DNA of 64,000 bases from Streptomyces lomondensis (GTDB lineage Bacteria > Actinomycetota > Actinomycetes > Streptomycetales > Streptomycetaceae). How positions within the stretch are numbered: position 1 is the first letter of the stretch; each line of letters begins with the position of its first letter. Position numbers and translations under genes: made by a program. The stretch is taken from the NCBI RefSeq assembly GCF_014651035.1, contig NZ_BMWC01000014.1, positions 91,306 to 155,305 on the forward strand. Reading direction: 5' to 3'. The notes beneath the pieces were generated by a model, which saw nothing but the letters and a program-made list of their open reading frames with translations, ran no database searches and was not told the origin of the DNA. Shown here piece by piece: positions 17,005 to 26,141 of the stretch.

Positions 17005-17955
17005 ATGAAGATCGTGATACCCGGCGGGACCGGCCAGGTCGGCACGGTCCTGAAGCGCGCGCTGAGCGCGGCGGGACATGACGTCGTGGTGCTCAGCAGA
17101 CGCCCGGGACGGCAGGGCGAAGTGCACTGGGACGGCGCGACCCCGGGCCCCTGGACGAAGGAGATCGACGGCAGCGACGTCGTCGTCAACCTGGCCGGCC
17201 GCAGCGTGAACTGCCGCTACACCCCGGCCAACCTCAGGGAGATGATGGACTCGCGGGTCCACTCCGCCCGGGCCGTGGGCGAGGCGATTGCCACGACCGC
17301 CCGGCCGCCTCGGGTCTGGCTCCAGATGAGCACCGCGACCGTCTACGCCCACCGCTTCGACGCGCCCCACGACGAGGCCACCGGTGTGATCGGCGGAGCC
17401 GAGCCCGACGTCCCCGGCTACTGGGCCTACAGCGTCGACATCGCCAAGGCCTGGGAGCGCGCACAGGAGGAGGCCGACACCCCGCACACCCGGAAGGTGG
17501 CCCTACGCGCCGCCATGGTGATGAGCCCCGACCGGGGCGGCGTCTTCGACGTCCTGCTGCGGCTGGCCCGGCTCGGCCTCGGCGGCCCGGTGGCCGGCGG
17601 AGCGCAGTACGTGTCGTGGATCCACGACCAGGACTTCGTCCGGGCGGTGGAGTTCCTCGTCGCCCGGGACGACCTCGACGGCCCGGTCAACCTCGCCGCT
17701 CCCGAGCCCCTGCCGCACCGCGCCTTCATGCGCGCCCTGCGCGCCGCGTGGGGTGTGCCGGTGGGCCTGCCCGCCACGCGCTGGATGGCCGAGGCGGGCG
17801 CCTTCGTCCTGCGCTCGGACACCGAACTGCTGCTGAAGAGCCGCCGTGTCGTCCCCGGCCGCCTCCTGGAGGCGGGCTTCACCTTCGACCGTCCTGCCTG
17901 GCCGGAGGCCGCGGACGACCTCGTACGGCGGCTGCGCGGCGGGCGCGCGAGGTGA
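17005..17955 (+). CDS. TIGR01777-type NAD(P)-dependent epimerase/dehydratase
   Basis: 316 residues. The N-terminal Rossmann fold begins MKIVIPGGTGQVGTVLKRAL (GGTGxxG), then VVNLAGRSVNCRYTPANLREMMDSRVHSARAVG and YAHRFDAPHDEATG. The C-terminal part (RALRAAWGVPVGLPATRWMAEAGAFVLRSDTELLLKSRRVVPGRLLEAGF) is the DUF1731 tail of this family. The classical Tyr-x3-Lys appears as YWAYSVDIAKAWE. The substrate is unknown; relatives include the cell-division-linked SulA/YfcH group. ATG 17005 has AGGGGGAGG upstream. A palindromic operator lies 42 bp before the start. Confidence 0.88.
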   Translation: MKIVIPGGTGQVGTVLKRALSAAGHDVVVLSRRPGRQGEVHWDGATPGPWTKEIDGSDVVVNLAGRSVNCRYTPANLREMMDSRVHSARAVGEAIATTARPPRVWLQMSTATVYAHRFDAPHDEATGVIGGAEPDVPGYWAYSVDIAKAWERAQEEADTPHTRKVALRAAMVMSPDRGGVFDVLLRLARLGLGGPVAGGAQYVSWIHDQDFVRAVEFLVARDDLDGPVNLAAPEPLPHRAFMRALRAAWGVPVGLPATRWMAEAGAFVLRSDTELLLKSRRVVPGRLLEAGFTFDRPAWPEAADDLVRRLRGGRAR

Positions 17956-17962
17956 GCCCGGG

Positions 17963-18832
17963 TCAGGACTGGCCCTTGCCCTGCCTGCCCTGCTCCAGGG
18001 CCTTGCCGGTCATGTCGGTGACCTGCCCGGCCGGGGGCGCCTCCGCCTCCACCTCGGTGCCGAAGTCGGTGAACTCCATGAGCGTGCGCACCGTGACCTT
18101 CCGCGGCGAGGACGACGCTTCGGCGGACCGCTGTGTCGACGCCGCGGGATCGAGGGTCATGTCGAACTGCTGCCGGCGCATACGGCCCTGCTCGTCGAGC
18201 CACACGTCCATCGGCAGAGTCGGACCGACCTGCCGGCGCAGGGCGTCGCCGTTCGGAAGCTCGGCGACGTCGACGGAGACGCGGTAGTGCGTGGTCTCGA
18301 CGCCGTCGACGGTGGCCGTGCCCTTCTCCGTCACGTCCTTGTCGGTGATCGCCTTGGCGAACGCCGCGGACTGCGCCGGGTCGCTCACGGACTGGCCGCC
18401 GGACCCCTGCTGCGCGGCGACCTTGCCCAGGTCGATCCTGATCCACGGCTTGCCGCCCGGCGCCTGCCCCTTCGGCATCTTCTGGTACAGGACCTGGTCG
18501 ACCACGCGCTGCTCGATCCGCTGCCCCTGCGCCGTGACCGTCAGGACGCTGTCGCCGTCGTCCAGGTCCACCACGCCCTGCCCGTCCGCGGTCGCCGAGG
18601 CGCCCTGCGCGGAGGTCCGCACCCGCAGCTTCACCCGGGCGGTGTCCTCCTCGGCCGTCCTGTCGTAGGCCGAGCGCACCGCCCGCGTGCCCTGCTCCTG
18701 CGCGCCGCCCTGCGTGGCGGAACCCCGAGCCCCGTCGCCCTTGTCGTCGCCGCAGCCGGCCAGCACCGTTCCCGCCAGGACTCCGGCGACGCCTAAGGCA
18801 CAGACCTTCCTGCCGTTGCCTGCCCTGCCCAT
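17963..18832 (-). CDS. Lipoprotein, LppX/LprG-like
   Basis: 289 residues with lipobox LAGC at about residues 24-27. The mature chain (RAVRSAYDRTAEEDTARVKLRVRTSAQG, IEQRVVDQVLYQKMPKG, KPWIRIDLGKV, DVTEKGTATVDGVETTHYRVSVDVAELP, PMDVWLDEQGRMRRQQFDM) is the pattern of Streptomyces lipoproteins with a LolA/LppX fold that bind hydrophobic molecules. ATG 18832 has GAGGAG about 8 nt upstream. Codon 13 is TTA (18794-18796), inside the signal peptide, so bldA control is likely. It is convergent with the epimerase gene, 7 bp apart. Confidence 0.82.
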   Translation of the reverse strand: MGRAGNGRKVCALGVAGVLAGTVLAGCGDDKGDGARGSATQGGAQEQGTRAVRSAYDRTAEEDTARVKLRVRTSAQGASATADGQGVVDLDDGDSVLTVTAQGQRIEQRVVDQVLYQKMPKGQAPGGKPWIRIDLGKVAAQQGSGGQSVSDPAQSAAFAKAITDKDVTEKGTATVDGVETTHYRVSVDVAELPNGDALRRQVGPTLPMDVWLDEQGRMRRQQFDMTLDPAASTQRSAEASSSPRKVTVRTLMEFTDFGTEVEAEAPPAGQVTDMTGKALEQGRQGKGQS

Positions 18833-18951
18833 CGGACCAGCTCCTCTCAGGTGTGTGGTGCGACCCAAGTGCCCATGCCTGGCATGAACACACGCGGGTG
18901 GCCGAGGAGTTGGTTTTCCGGGCGCATCGTGATGCGGGCGGTGCGGTCCCG

Positions 18952-19098
18952 TCAGCGGCGGCCGCGGAGCCTGCCGAGCAGGCGCTGGGCCTGGGCGCGC
19001 TTGCGGGGGTCGGCCGCCGCCCGCCGTGCCTGCTCGGCCGCCCGCCGCCCCTGCGGGCTGCGTGCGAACTGCTTGATGCGATTCAGCAATCCGGCCAT
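18952..19098 (-). CDS. Small highly basic protein, 48 aa
   Basis: The protein starts MAGLLNRIKQFARSPQGRRA and ends LLGRLRGRR, rich in Arg and Ala and predicted helical. AAGGAAGG lies 6 nt upstream of ATG 19098, a good ribosome site. Similar short basic proteins are widespread in streptomycetes without assigned function; nucleic-acid or membrane binding would fit the charge. Confidence 0.6.
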   Translation of the reverse strand: MAGLLNRIKQFARSPQGRRAAEQARRAAADPRKRAQAQRLLGRLRGRR

Positions 19099-19231
19099 GA
19101 CGTACCTTCCTTCGTTTCCTGACGTCGTTCTGTCATTAGCTCGCCTACCCCTGCGACGACCTGCTCAGGCACGCGCCCGCCCGGTCGGCGCGCGACCGAA
19201 CGTGTTTGCCGCCGGAGCCAGGGGCAAGTCG

Positions 19232-19666
19232 GTGTCCATGACTGAAGAGAACAAGCGCACGAATCAGAAGCCGACCACCATACGGACGACGGAGTCCAAG
19301 GCCCGCCGCACGGCGGACAAGGCGACCGCGCCGGCGTCCCAGGCCGCGAAGCGCGCGGCGGGCAAGGCCGATGACGCGGCGTCAGCGGTCACGTCCGGCG
19401 TCGACCGCTCGGCCGAGACGGCGAAGGCGGCCGCGCAGACGGCGGCCCGGAGCGTCGAGGCGGGCCGCCAGGCGGTCGTCGCCGCCTCGGGCCAGGTCGC
19501 GGCCACGGCCAGGACCGCCTGGACGGTCATCGCCCAGCGCAAGCTCGTCGCCGCGGGCGTCGGAGCCGGCATCACCGCCCTGAGCGCCGCCTCGTACGCC
19601 GTGGGGCGCCGCGCGGAACGCGGCACGCACGGCCCGCTCACCCGGCTCACCGGCGGGCGGATCTGA
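19232..19666 (+). CDS. Ala/Lys-rich helical protein, phasin- or histone-H1-like
   Basis: 144 residues. The N-terminal 30 are polar (TEENKRTNQKPTTIRTTESKA). A long Ala/Lys/Thr amphipathic helix follows (about 30-110), then a hydrophobic patch (LVAAGVGAGITALSAASYAVG) and a basic tail. The composition recalls apolipoprotein-like helices or H1-like tails; I cannot name a family. AGGGG is 7 nt from GTG 19232; ATG 19238 would shorten it by two codons. Confidence 0.6.
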   Translation: MSMTEENKRTNQKPTTIRTTESKARRTADKATAPASQAAKRAAGKADDAASAVTSGVDRSAETAKAAAQTAARSVEAGRQAVVAASGQVAATARTAWTVIAQRKLVAAGVGAGITALSAASYAVGRRAERGTHGPLTRLTGGRI

Positions 19667-19670
19667 CCGC

Positions 19671-19695
19671 GGCCGGCACGTCCGGCGTGCCGGCC
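19671..19695. terminator. Hairpin terminator
   Basis: Perfect 10-bp arms GGCCGGCACG / CGTGCCGGCC, loop 5 nt, 5 bp after the stop of the Ala/Lys-rich protein gene. Confidence 0.75.
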
Positions 19696-19707
19696 ACGAG
19701 GGGAGCA

Positions 19708-19754
19708 GGCGGCGCGGCGCACCACCGGGTGTCCCGGTGGTCCGTAGCGCCGCC
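19708..19754. promoter_or_regulatory. Second, nested hairpin upstream of pgm
   Basis: An inner perfect repeat ACCACCGGG-TGT-CCCGGTGGT (19721-19741) is embedded in outer GCGGCGC / GCGCCGC arms. It could be a second terminator or an RNA element in the pgm leader. Confidence 0.5.
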
Positions 19755-19895
19755 CTCTCGCGGTGCGACACCTCCGTCTTCGTGGCGCGGCCCACACCTC
19801 CGGCCTCCGCGGCGCCGCCCCCTCGCGCGTCACCGCTGTGACGAGGAAGGATGAGAGCGCACACGAAGGATCAACCCATGCGGAGGAGCGGGCCC

Positions 19896-21536
<1,641 letters not shown>

Positions 21537-21550
21537 GCACCGGCACGGCA

Positions 21551-21582
21551 CGGCCCGGGCCACCGTCACGTGGCCCGGGCCG
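21551..21582. terminator. Bidirectional hairpin terminator after pgm
   Basis: Perfect 13-bp arms CGGCCCGGGCCAC / GTGGCCCGGGCCG with a 6-nt loop, between the convergent pgm and DUF5949 genes. Confidence 0.85.
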
Positions 21583-21590
21583 TACGGGCG

Positions 21591-22082
21591 TCAGCCGCGC
21601 AGGCTGCGGGCGGGCAGCACGACGTGCGCCGCCGACGTGAGCACGTCCTCGTCGGAGGTGAAGGCGGCCAGCGTCTCGAGGTCCCCGGGTTCGGCGCCCT
21701 CCGGCCACGGGCGGGTGGCGAAGATGAGGTAGACGTACCCGAGTTCGGCCACGGCCTTCATCCAGGTCTCCGGCGGGACGAACTGCCACTTGAGGTGCCG
21801 CACGGTGAGGACGGCCGACCCGGGCACGACGAGCAGACTCACCGGCAGACTCGGCCGCTGGGTCGCGTGGACGAGGCCTTCGCCCACGGGGAGCCCGACG
21901 CCGGCCAGCAGCTGCTCGATGGCCTTCGCCGTGGCCTCCGGACCGTTCGCGCCGTCTCCGAGGGAGCAGGCCAGGAGGTAGGGGACGTCCCCGTCGGGGG
22001 TCGTGCCCCGCCAGGACAGGAGGACGAGGGAGACCAGGTCGTCGGTGTGCACGGACTGCGTTTCGGGTGAGATCGAGGTCAC
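21591..22082 (-). CDS. DUF5949 family protein
   Basis: 163 residues, soluble. I recognise the Streptomyces-specific DUF5949 pattern: DLVSLVLLSWRGTTPDGDVPYLLACSLGDGANGPEATAKAIEQLLAGVGLPVGEG, then RPSLPVSLLV and FATRPWPEG, ending HVVLPARSLRG. Function unknown. GTG 22082 is the first start; its ribosome site is weak. Confidence 0.8.
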   Translation of the reverse strand: MTSISPETQSVHTDDLVSLVLLSWRGTTPDGDVPYLLACSLGDGANGPEATAKAIEQLLAGVGLPVGEGLVHATQRPSLPVSLLVVPGSAVLTVRHLKWQFVPPETWMKAVAELGYVYLIFATRPWPEGAEPGDLETLAAFTSDEDVLTSAAHVVLPARSLRG

Positions 22083-22236
22083 CGCGGAACCGTATCCGCG
22101 TGCCGGACGCCCCCCGGTCCGCTGTCACCCGCCCGGACCACACGCCGCCGGGCTCTCCACACGAACGAGGGGCGCGCGCATCGGACGCCGCGATACAGGA
22201 CACTGGAGAAAGATCCGACCCGGGAAGGACCGACAC

Positions 22237-22518
22237 GTGATCATTTTTGGCACCAAGGGCTACCTGTACCAGCTGGCGATACTGACGCTGGTGTGCGGCC
22301 AGTGCGGCAACCCCGCCGCGCACACGCTCAGGAAACGCGTCACGAAGTTCACGCTGTTCTTCGTGCCGCTGTTCCCGATCTCGACGAAGTACCAGACGCA
22401 GTGCACCTTCTGCGGCGCGGAACAGAAGCTGACCAAGGAGCAGGCCGAGCAGCTGCAGGCGCAGGGCGCGGGCGGCCAGGCGCACGGGCAGCCGCAGCAG
22501 CAGCACGACCGGTTCTGA
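22237..22518 (+). CDS. Zinc-ribbon protein (zinc-ribbon 15-like)
   Basis: 93 residues. CGQCG near 20 and CTFCG near 58 give a CxxC...CxxC zinc ribbon. Between them lies a hydrophobic/basic stretch (RVTKFTLFFVPLFPISTKYQTQ) typical of this small actinobacterial family. The tail is Gln-rich. GTG 22237 follows GGGAAGGA. The role is unknown. Confidence 0.8.
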   Translation: MIIFGTKGYLYQLAILTLVCGQCGNPAAHTLRKRVTKFTLFFVPLFPISTKYQTQCTFCGAEQKLTKEQAEQLQAQGAGGQAHGQPQQQHDRF

Positions 22519-22549
22519 TCCCGGCGGGCCGGGCCGGCGGAGGCGTTGC

Positions 22550-22747
22550 TCAGCCCGTCGCGAGCAGCTCTTCCGCCAGACCCAGCTGCCGCCGGAAGGC
22601 CTCCCGCCCCGGGTCCGTCGGCCGCACCACGCGGGAGCCGTCGGCGTGCACCAGCCAGGACGCCCGCAGCGCGCGGCCGAACAGGGCCGCGGCCACAACT
22701 CCCGCCACGACCACGGCCCGGCCCCCGAACTCGGCCACGGTTTCCAC
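22550..22747 (-). CDS. Small hypothetical protein with one hydrophobic helix
   Basis: 65 residues: a hydrophobic segment (RAVVVAGVVAAALFG) followed by RASWLVHADGSRVVRPTDPGREAFRRQLGLAEELLA, which is patterned and not low complexity. The start is GTG 22747 without a good ribosome site; the frame is open further upstream. I do not recognise a family. Confidence 0.4.
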   Translation of the reverse strand: METVAEFGGRAVVVAGVVAAALFGRALRASWLVHADGSRVVRPTDPGREAFRRQLGLAEELLATG

Positions 22748-23023
22748 TCGGAGACGGCCGGGACCGCCGCCCCCGCCGCCTGCCCCGCGCCGCGTCCCGT
22801 ACCGGTTACGGCGATCAGCTCACGGCCCTCCCACACCCCGACCCGACGGAACGGCACGGTCCGCCGGAAGAAGGCCCGCCGGCGCCGCCGGTACGTGGTA
22901 CACGCCACTGATCAGATCCCATGTGGCAACCGCGGCATGCCGGGTACTCGTCGCACCGAGCCCGGACCTGTGTGTGGGCCGATGGGCCTCCCGCAGTCGA
23001 TCAGAGAAAACGGAGGCATACAG

Positions 23024-23500
23024 ATGAGCACCGTCAAGGAAACCGTGGAAGTCGACGTCCCGCTGCACACCGCCTACAACCAGTGGACCCAGTTCGAGGA
23101 GTTCCCGAACTTCATGGAAGGCGTCGAGGAGGTCAGGCAGCTCGACGACCGCCACAACCACTGGACCACCAAGATCGGCGGAGTACGGCGCGAGTTCGAC
23201 ACGGAGATCGTCGACCAGCTGCCCGACGAGCGGGTCACGTGGCGCACGACCAGCGGAGACACCAACCAGAGGGGCTCCGTCCGCTTCGAGCGCGTGGACG
23301 ACACCCACACCCGGGTCGAGCTCGTGATGGACGTCGAGCCCAGCGGAGCGGTGGAGAAGGCCGCGGACATGATCGGCACGATCGACCGGCGGATCAAGGG
23401 CGACATGAAGCGCTTCAAGCAGTACATCGAGGAGCGCGGAGACGAGTCCGGCGCCTGGCGCGGACGCATCCGGCCGGGCGGCACCGGCCCCGCCCTCTGA
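23024..23500 (+). CDS. SRPBCC family protein (cyclase/dehydrase-like)
   Basis: 158 residues: STVKETVEVDVPLHTAYNQWTQFEEFPNFMEGVEEVRQLDDRHNHWTTKIGGVRREFDTEIVDQLPDERVTWRT, the Polyketide_cyc2 (COG5637-like) pattern. Stand-alone members are abundant in Streptomyces, often stress-induced, with unknown ligand. GGAGG lies 8 nt before ATG 23024. The roughly 270 bp upstream has no supported gene and should hold its promoter. Confidence 0.85.
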   Translation: MSTVKETVEVDVPLHTAYNQWTQFEEFPNFMEGVEEVRQLDDRHNHWTTKIGGVRREFDTEIVDQLPDERVTWRTTSGDTNQRGSVRFERVDDTHTRVELVMDVEPSGAVEKAADMIGTIDRRIKGDMKRFKQYIEERGDESGAWRGRIRPGGTGPAL

Positions 23501-23525
23501 CCCGCACGCAGCTCCTCCGTCCCGG

Positions 23526-23552
23526 ACCCGGCCTCCACCATGGAGGCCGGGT
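23526..23552 (+). terminator. Hairpin terminator
   Basis: Perfect 12-bp arms ACCCGGCCTCCA / TGGAGGCCGGGT, 3-nt loop, followed by TCTTCC; 25 bp after the SRPBCC stop. Confidence 0.8.
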
Positions 23553-23732
23553 TCTTCCGTGCCCGCGTGTGCCCCACGCGAAGAGCGTGTGACGTTTCGG
23601 CCATCGTGGTGACATGCACCTGTCCATATCGGTCTCCTGGTGGCACGCTGCCCTCTGGCTGTCCGCAGCGACACCCCTGCCTGACCGGGCGGACGGACCC
23701 TCCGCCCGGCCCCCACAGCAGAAGGAGACCGC

Positions 23733-24740
23733 GTGATAGGCAGACCCCGTAGCCTCCGCTCGTCCCGCCGCGGCGCGCCCGTGCGCCGCACCGTCCTCGG
23801 CGCACTCGCCGGCATCGCCGCCCTGCTGGCGACCGGCGTCACCGCCGCACCGGCGAGCGCCGCGCCCGAACCGGGAGCGATGGCACCCTCGGCGCAGGAA
23901 CGCGCCCGCGCCTTCTGGACCCCGCAGCGGATGCGCGAGGCCACCCCGCTCGACGTCCTGTCCGTCGACCGCTCCGACGTGCGGGCGTCGGCACCGCGCA
24001 AGGGCAAGGCGACCGTCATCGCTCCCAGCGCCGCCGCCTCCGCCGTGGGACCCCTGGCGATTCCCCACAGTGGCGGACCCTGGTCCGGCGGGGGAGCGGT
24101 GGTCAAGACCGCGGGCCGGGTGTTCTTCACCTACCAGGGCCGCACCGCCTCCTGCTCCGGCAACGCCGTCACCAGCGCCAACAAGAGCACCGTGCTCACC
24201 GCCGGGCACTGCGTGAAGATGCAGGGGGCCTGGCACACCAACTGGGTGTTCGTGCCCGGCTACCACGACGGGCAGGCCCCGTACGGCACGTGGACGGCGT
24301 CCAAGACCCTGTCCACGCCGCAGTGGACGGCCAGTGAGGACATCAACTACGACGTCGGCGCGGCCGTGGTCGCCCCGCTCGACGGAAAGAAGCTGACCGA
24401 TGTCGTCGGCGGCCAGGGGCTCGCCTTCAACTCCGGCTACAACAAGGCCATGTACGCCTTCGGCTTCCCGGCCGCCGCGCCGTACGACGGCTCGAAGTTC
24501 ATCTACTGCAGCGGCACCACCTACCGGGACTTCCTGCTCTCCAGCGACCACGGTCTGACCTGCGACATGACCGGCGGCTCCAGCGGAGGCCCGTGGTTCA
24601 CCCAGTTCAACGAGGCGACCGGGACCGGGCTCCAGTCCTCGGTCAACAGCTTCAAGTACAACTTCCTGCCCAACGCCATGTACGGCCCGTACTTCGGCGC
24701 CGACGCGCAGAACCTGTACCAGAGCGCCCAGTCGTCCTGA
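23733..24740 (+). CDS. Secreted trypsin-like serine protease
   Basis: 335 residues. A twin-Arg/basic N-terminus and hydrophobic core give a signal peptide ending near ASAAP (about residue 45). A pro-like segment (45-105) precedes the chymotrypsin-fold domain. The triad is TAGHC with His159, INYDVGAAV with Asp207, and GGSSGGPW with Ser284. CSG near 141 and CDMTGG near 278 can form the conserved disulfides. It belongs with the glutamyl-endopeptidase-like V8/trypsin group of Streptomyces. GTG 23733 has AAGGAGA just upstream. It forms a single-gene unit with terminators on both sides. Confidence 0.9.
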   Translation: MIGRPRSLRSSRRGAPVRRTVLGALAGIAALLATGVTAAPASAAPEPGAMAPSAQERARAFWTPQRMREATPLDVLSVDRSDVRASAPRKGKATVIAPSAAASAVGPLAIPHSGGPWSGGGAVVKTAGRVFFTYQGRTASCSGNAVTSANKSTVLTAGHCVKMQGAWHTNWVFVPGYHDGQAPYGTWTASKTLSTPQWTASEDINYDVGAAVVAPLDGKKLTDVVGGQGLAFNSGYNKAMYAFGFPAAAPYDGSKFIYCSGTTYRDFLLSSDHGLTCDMTGGSSGGPWFTQFNEATGTGLQSSVNSFKYNFLPNAMYGPYFGADAQNLYQSAQSS

Positions 24741-24755
24741 TCCACCGCCCGACCG

Positions 24756-24799
24756 GGAGCCGGGTCCTGCGCCGCACCACCGGCGGAGGACCCGGCTCC
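24756..24799 (+). terminator. Long hairpin terminator after the protease gene
   Basis: 18-bp arms GGAGCCGGGTCCTGCGCC / GGCGGAGGACCCGGCTCC with one mismatch, 8-nt loop. Confidence 0.85.
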
Positions 24800-24871
24800 G
24801 GCCATGCCTACGACGATCCGCGGCGACGGTAAACCCGTTGCGCTGACCAGCGGTTACGGCACAATGCCGGA

Positions 24872-26002
24872 ATGATCGGCAACCGGATCACCTACCGCAC
24901 GGCGGACGGCGTTCGCGTCCCCGGAACCTGGCGCCACGCCTTCATCCGCAACGGCGACTACTTCCTGACCGACCTGTTCATCTATGCGGACGGGCTGATC
25001 GACTGCTGGGGCCTGGTCACCCTGGAGGAGTTCGAGGAGAAGCTGCGGTGCGGCTGGGTCGCCACCGAACTCCCGGACGGCGCCCGGGCGTCCGGCCACC
25101 AGCTGGCCTCCTGGCGGTTCGGCGAGCCGCGCACCCGGTACACCCCCGAACTGCTGCTCGCCGAGATCCGCGACACCATCGACGAGCTCAACGGGCGCCC
25201 GGACTCGACGGACCGGTGCCTGGCCGCCGTCGACGTGTTCCTCGCCGATCGGACCGAGGAGAACCGGGCCACCGCCCGCGCCGCCTACCACGCCATCCCG
25301 GAGACCCGACGCCTCTACGCCCTCGGCGACATGGACCGCAAGGACGAGCCGCTCCAGGTCCTGGTGACCGGACCCGGCGGACACCTGGAGGACCTGCCCG
25401 ACGAACCGGTCACGCAGGAGGAGTACGACGAAGCGGTCGCCTACTTCGAGGACCGGGCGAAGTGGCTGGCCGAACGCCCCGCACGCGTCCCGGCGGACGG
25501 CCCCGCGACCCCCACCGCCCCCGCGATCCACCTTTACCAGAGCTACCCCCTCAGGCCCTCGGACGACCCGGGCACCAAGGCCCTGCGCAACGAGTTCCCC
25601 GCGCCCTTGCTGGTCGACGGCGCCACCTACCCCACGGTCACACACGCGTACTGGGCCCTCTCCACCGCCGACCCCGGCGCCCGGACCGCCGTCCGGGAAG
25701 CGGAGACGACGTTCGCCGCCCGCGACGCGGCCGCCGGCGTCCCCCGGCGCGACGGCTGGGAACAGGCCCGGACCGCGGTCATGACCTCCCTGCTGAGGGC
25801 CAAGTACACCCAGCACCCGGCTCTCGCCCGGGTCCTCCTGGACACGGCCGACGCGACACTCGTCTACGACGACTCGGACTCCGACTACTGGGGCGACCGG
25901 GGAGGCCGCGGCCGGAACTGGACCGGCCGCCTCCTGGAACTCGTCCGCTCCGAACTCCACGCCGAGCAGGCGGGGATCATCCTTCCGGCACCCCCCGCAT
26001 AG
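24872..26002 (+). CDS. NADAR-domain protein with an N-terminal extra domain
   Basis: 376 residues, cytoplasmic. Residues 1 to about 100 form a separate domain (RITYRTADGVRVPGTWRHAFIRNGDYFLTDLFIYADGLIDCWG). Residues about 225-370 are a NADAR domain (IHLYQSYPLRPSDD... LRNEFPAPLLVDGATYPTVTHAYWALS, then the C-terminal NWTGRLLELVRSEL). NADAR proteins act on N-glycosidic ADP-ribose or riboflavin intermediates. Some reverse ADP-ribosylation of guanine as antitoxins to DarT1-type toxins. No toxin lies beside it, so a defence role is not shown. The ATG is unambiguous; the ribosome site is weak. Confidence 0.8.
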   Translation: MIGNRITYRTADGVRVPGTWRHAFIRNGDYFLTDLFIYADGLIDCWGLVTLEEFEEKLRCGWVATELPDGARASGHQLASWRFGEPRTRYTPELLLAEIRDTIDELNGRPDSTDRCLAAVDVFLADRTEENRATARAAYHAIPETRRLYALGDMDRKDEPLQVLVTGPGGHLEDLPDEPVTQEEYDEAVAYFEDRAKWLAERPARVPADGPATPTAPAIHLYQSYPLRPSDDPGTKALRNEFPAPLLVDGATYPTVTHAYWALSTADPGARTAVREAETTFAARDAAAGVPRRDGWEQARTAVMTSLLRAKYTQHPALARVLLDTADATLVYDDSDSDYWGDRGGRGRNWTGRLLELVRSELHAEQAGIILPAPPA

Positions 26003-26141
26003 CAGGCCGGCGAGGCACCCTCCGACACCTCAGGGAGTCAACCGCCCACCGGATGTCGTTTGTCGACGCCCCTGACTGGCATCTCCTGGACCCGGGAGCA
26101 ACCTTCGCGTCGCTCGGAGGTCTTCCCTTCTGGAGGTGGCC

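Noticed and set aside
24872..26002. NADAR gene as part of a toxin-antitoxin defence system
   Set aside because: No DarT-like or other toxin gene is adjacent; the neighbours are a protease and a HEAT protein behind terminators.
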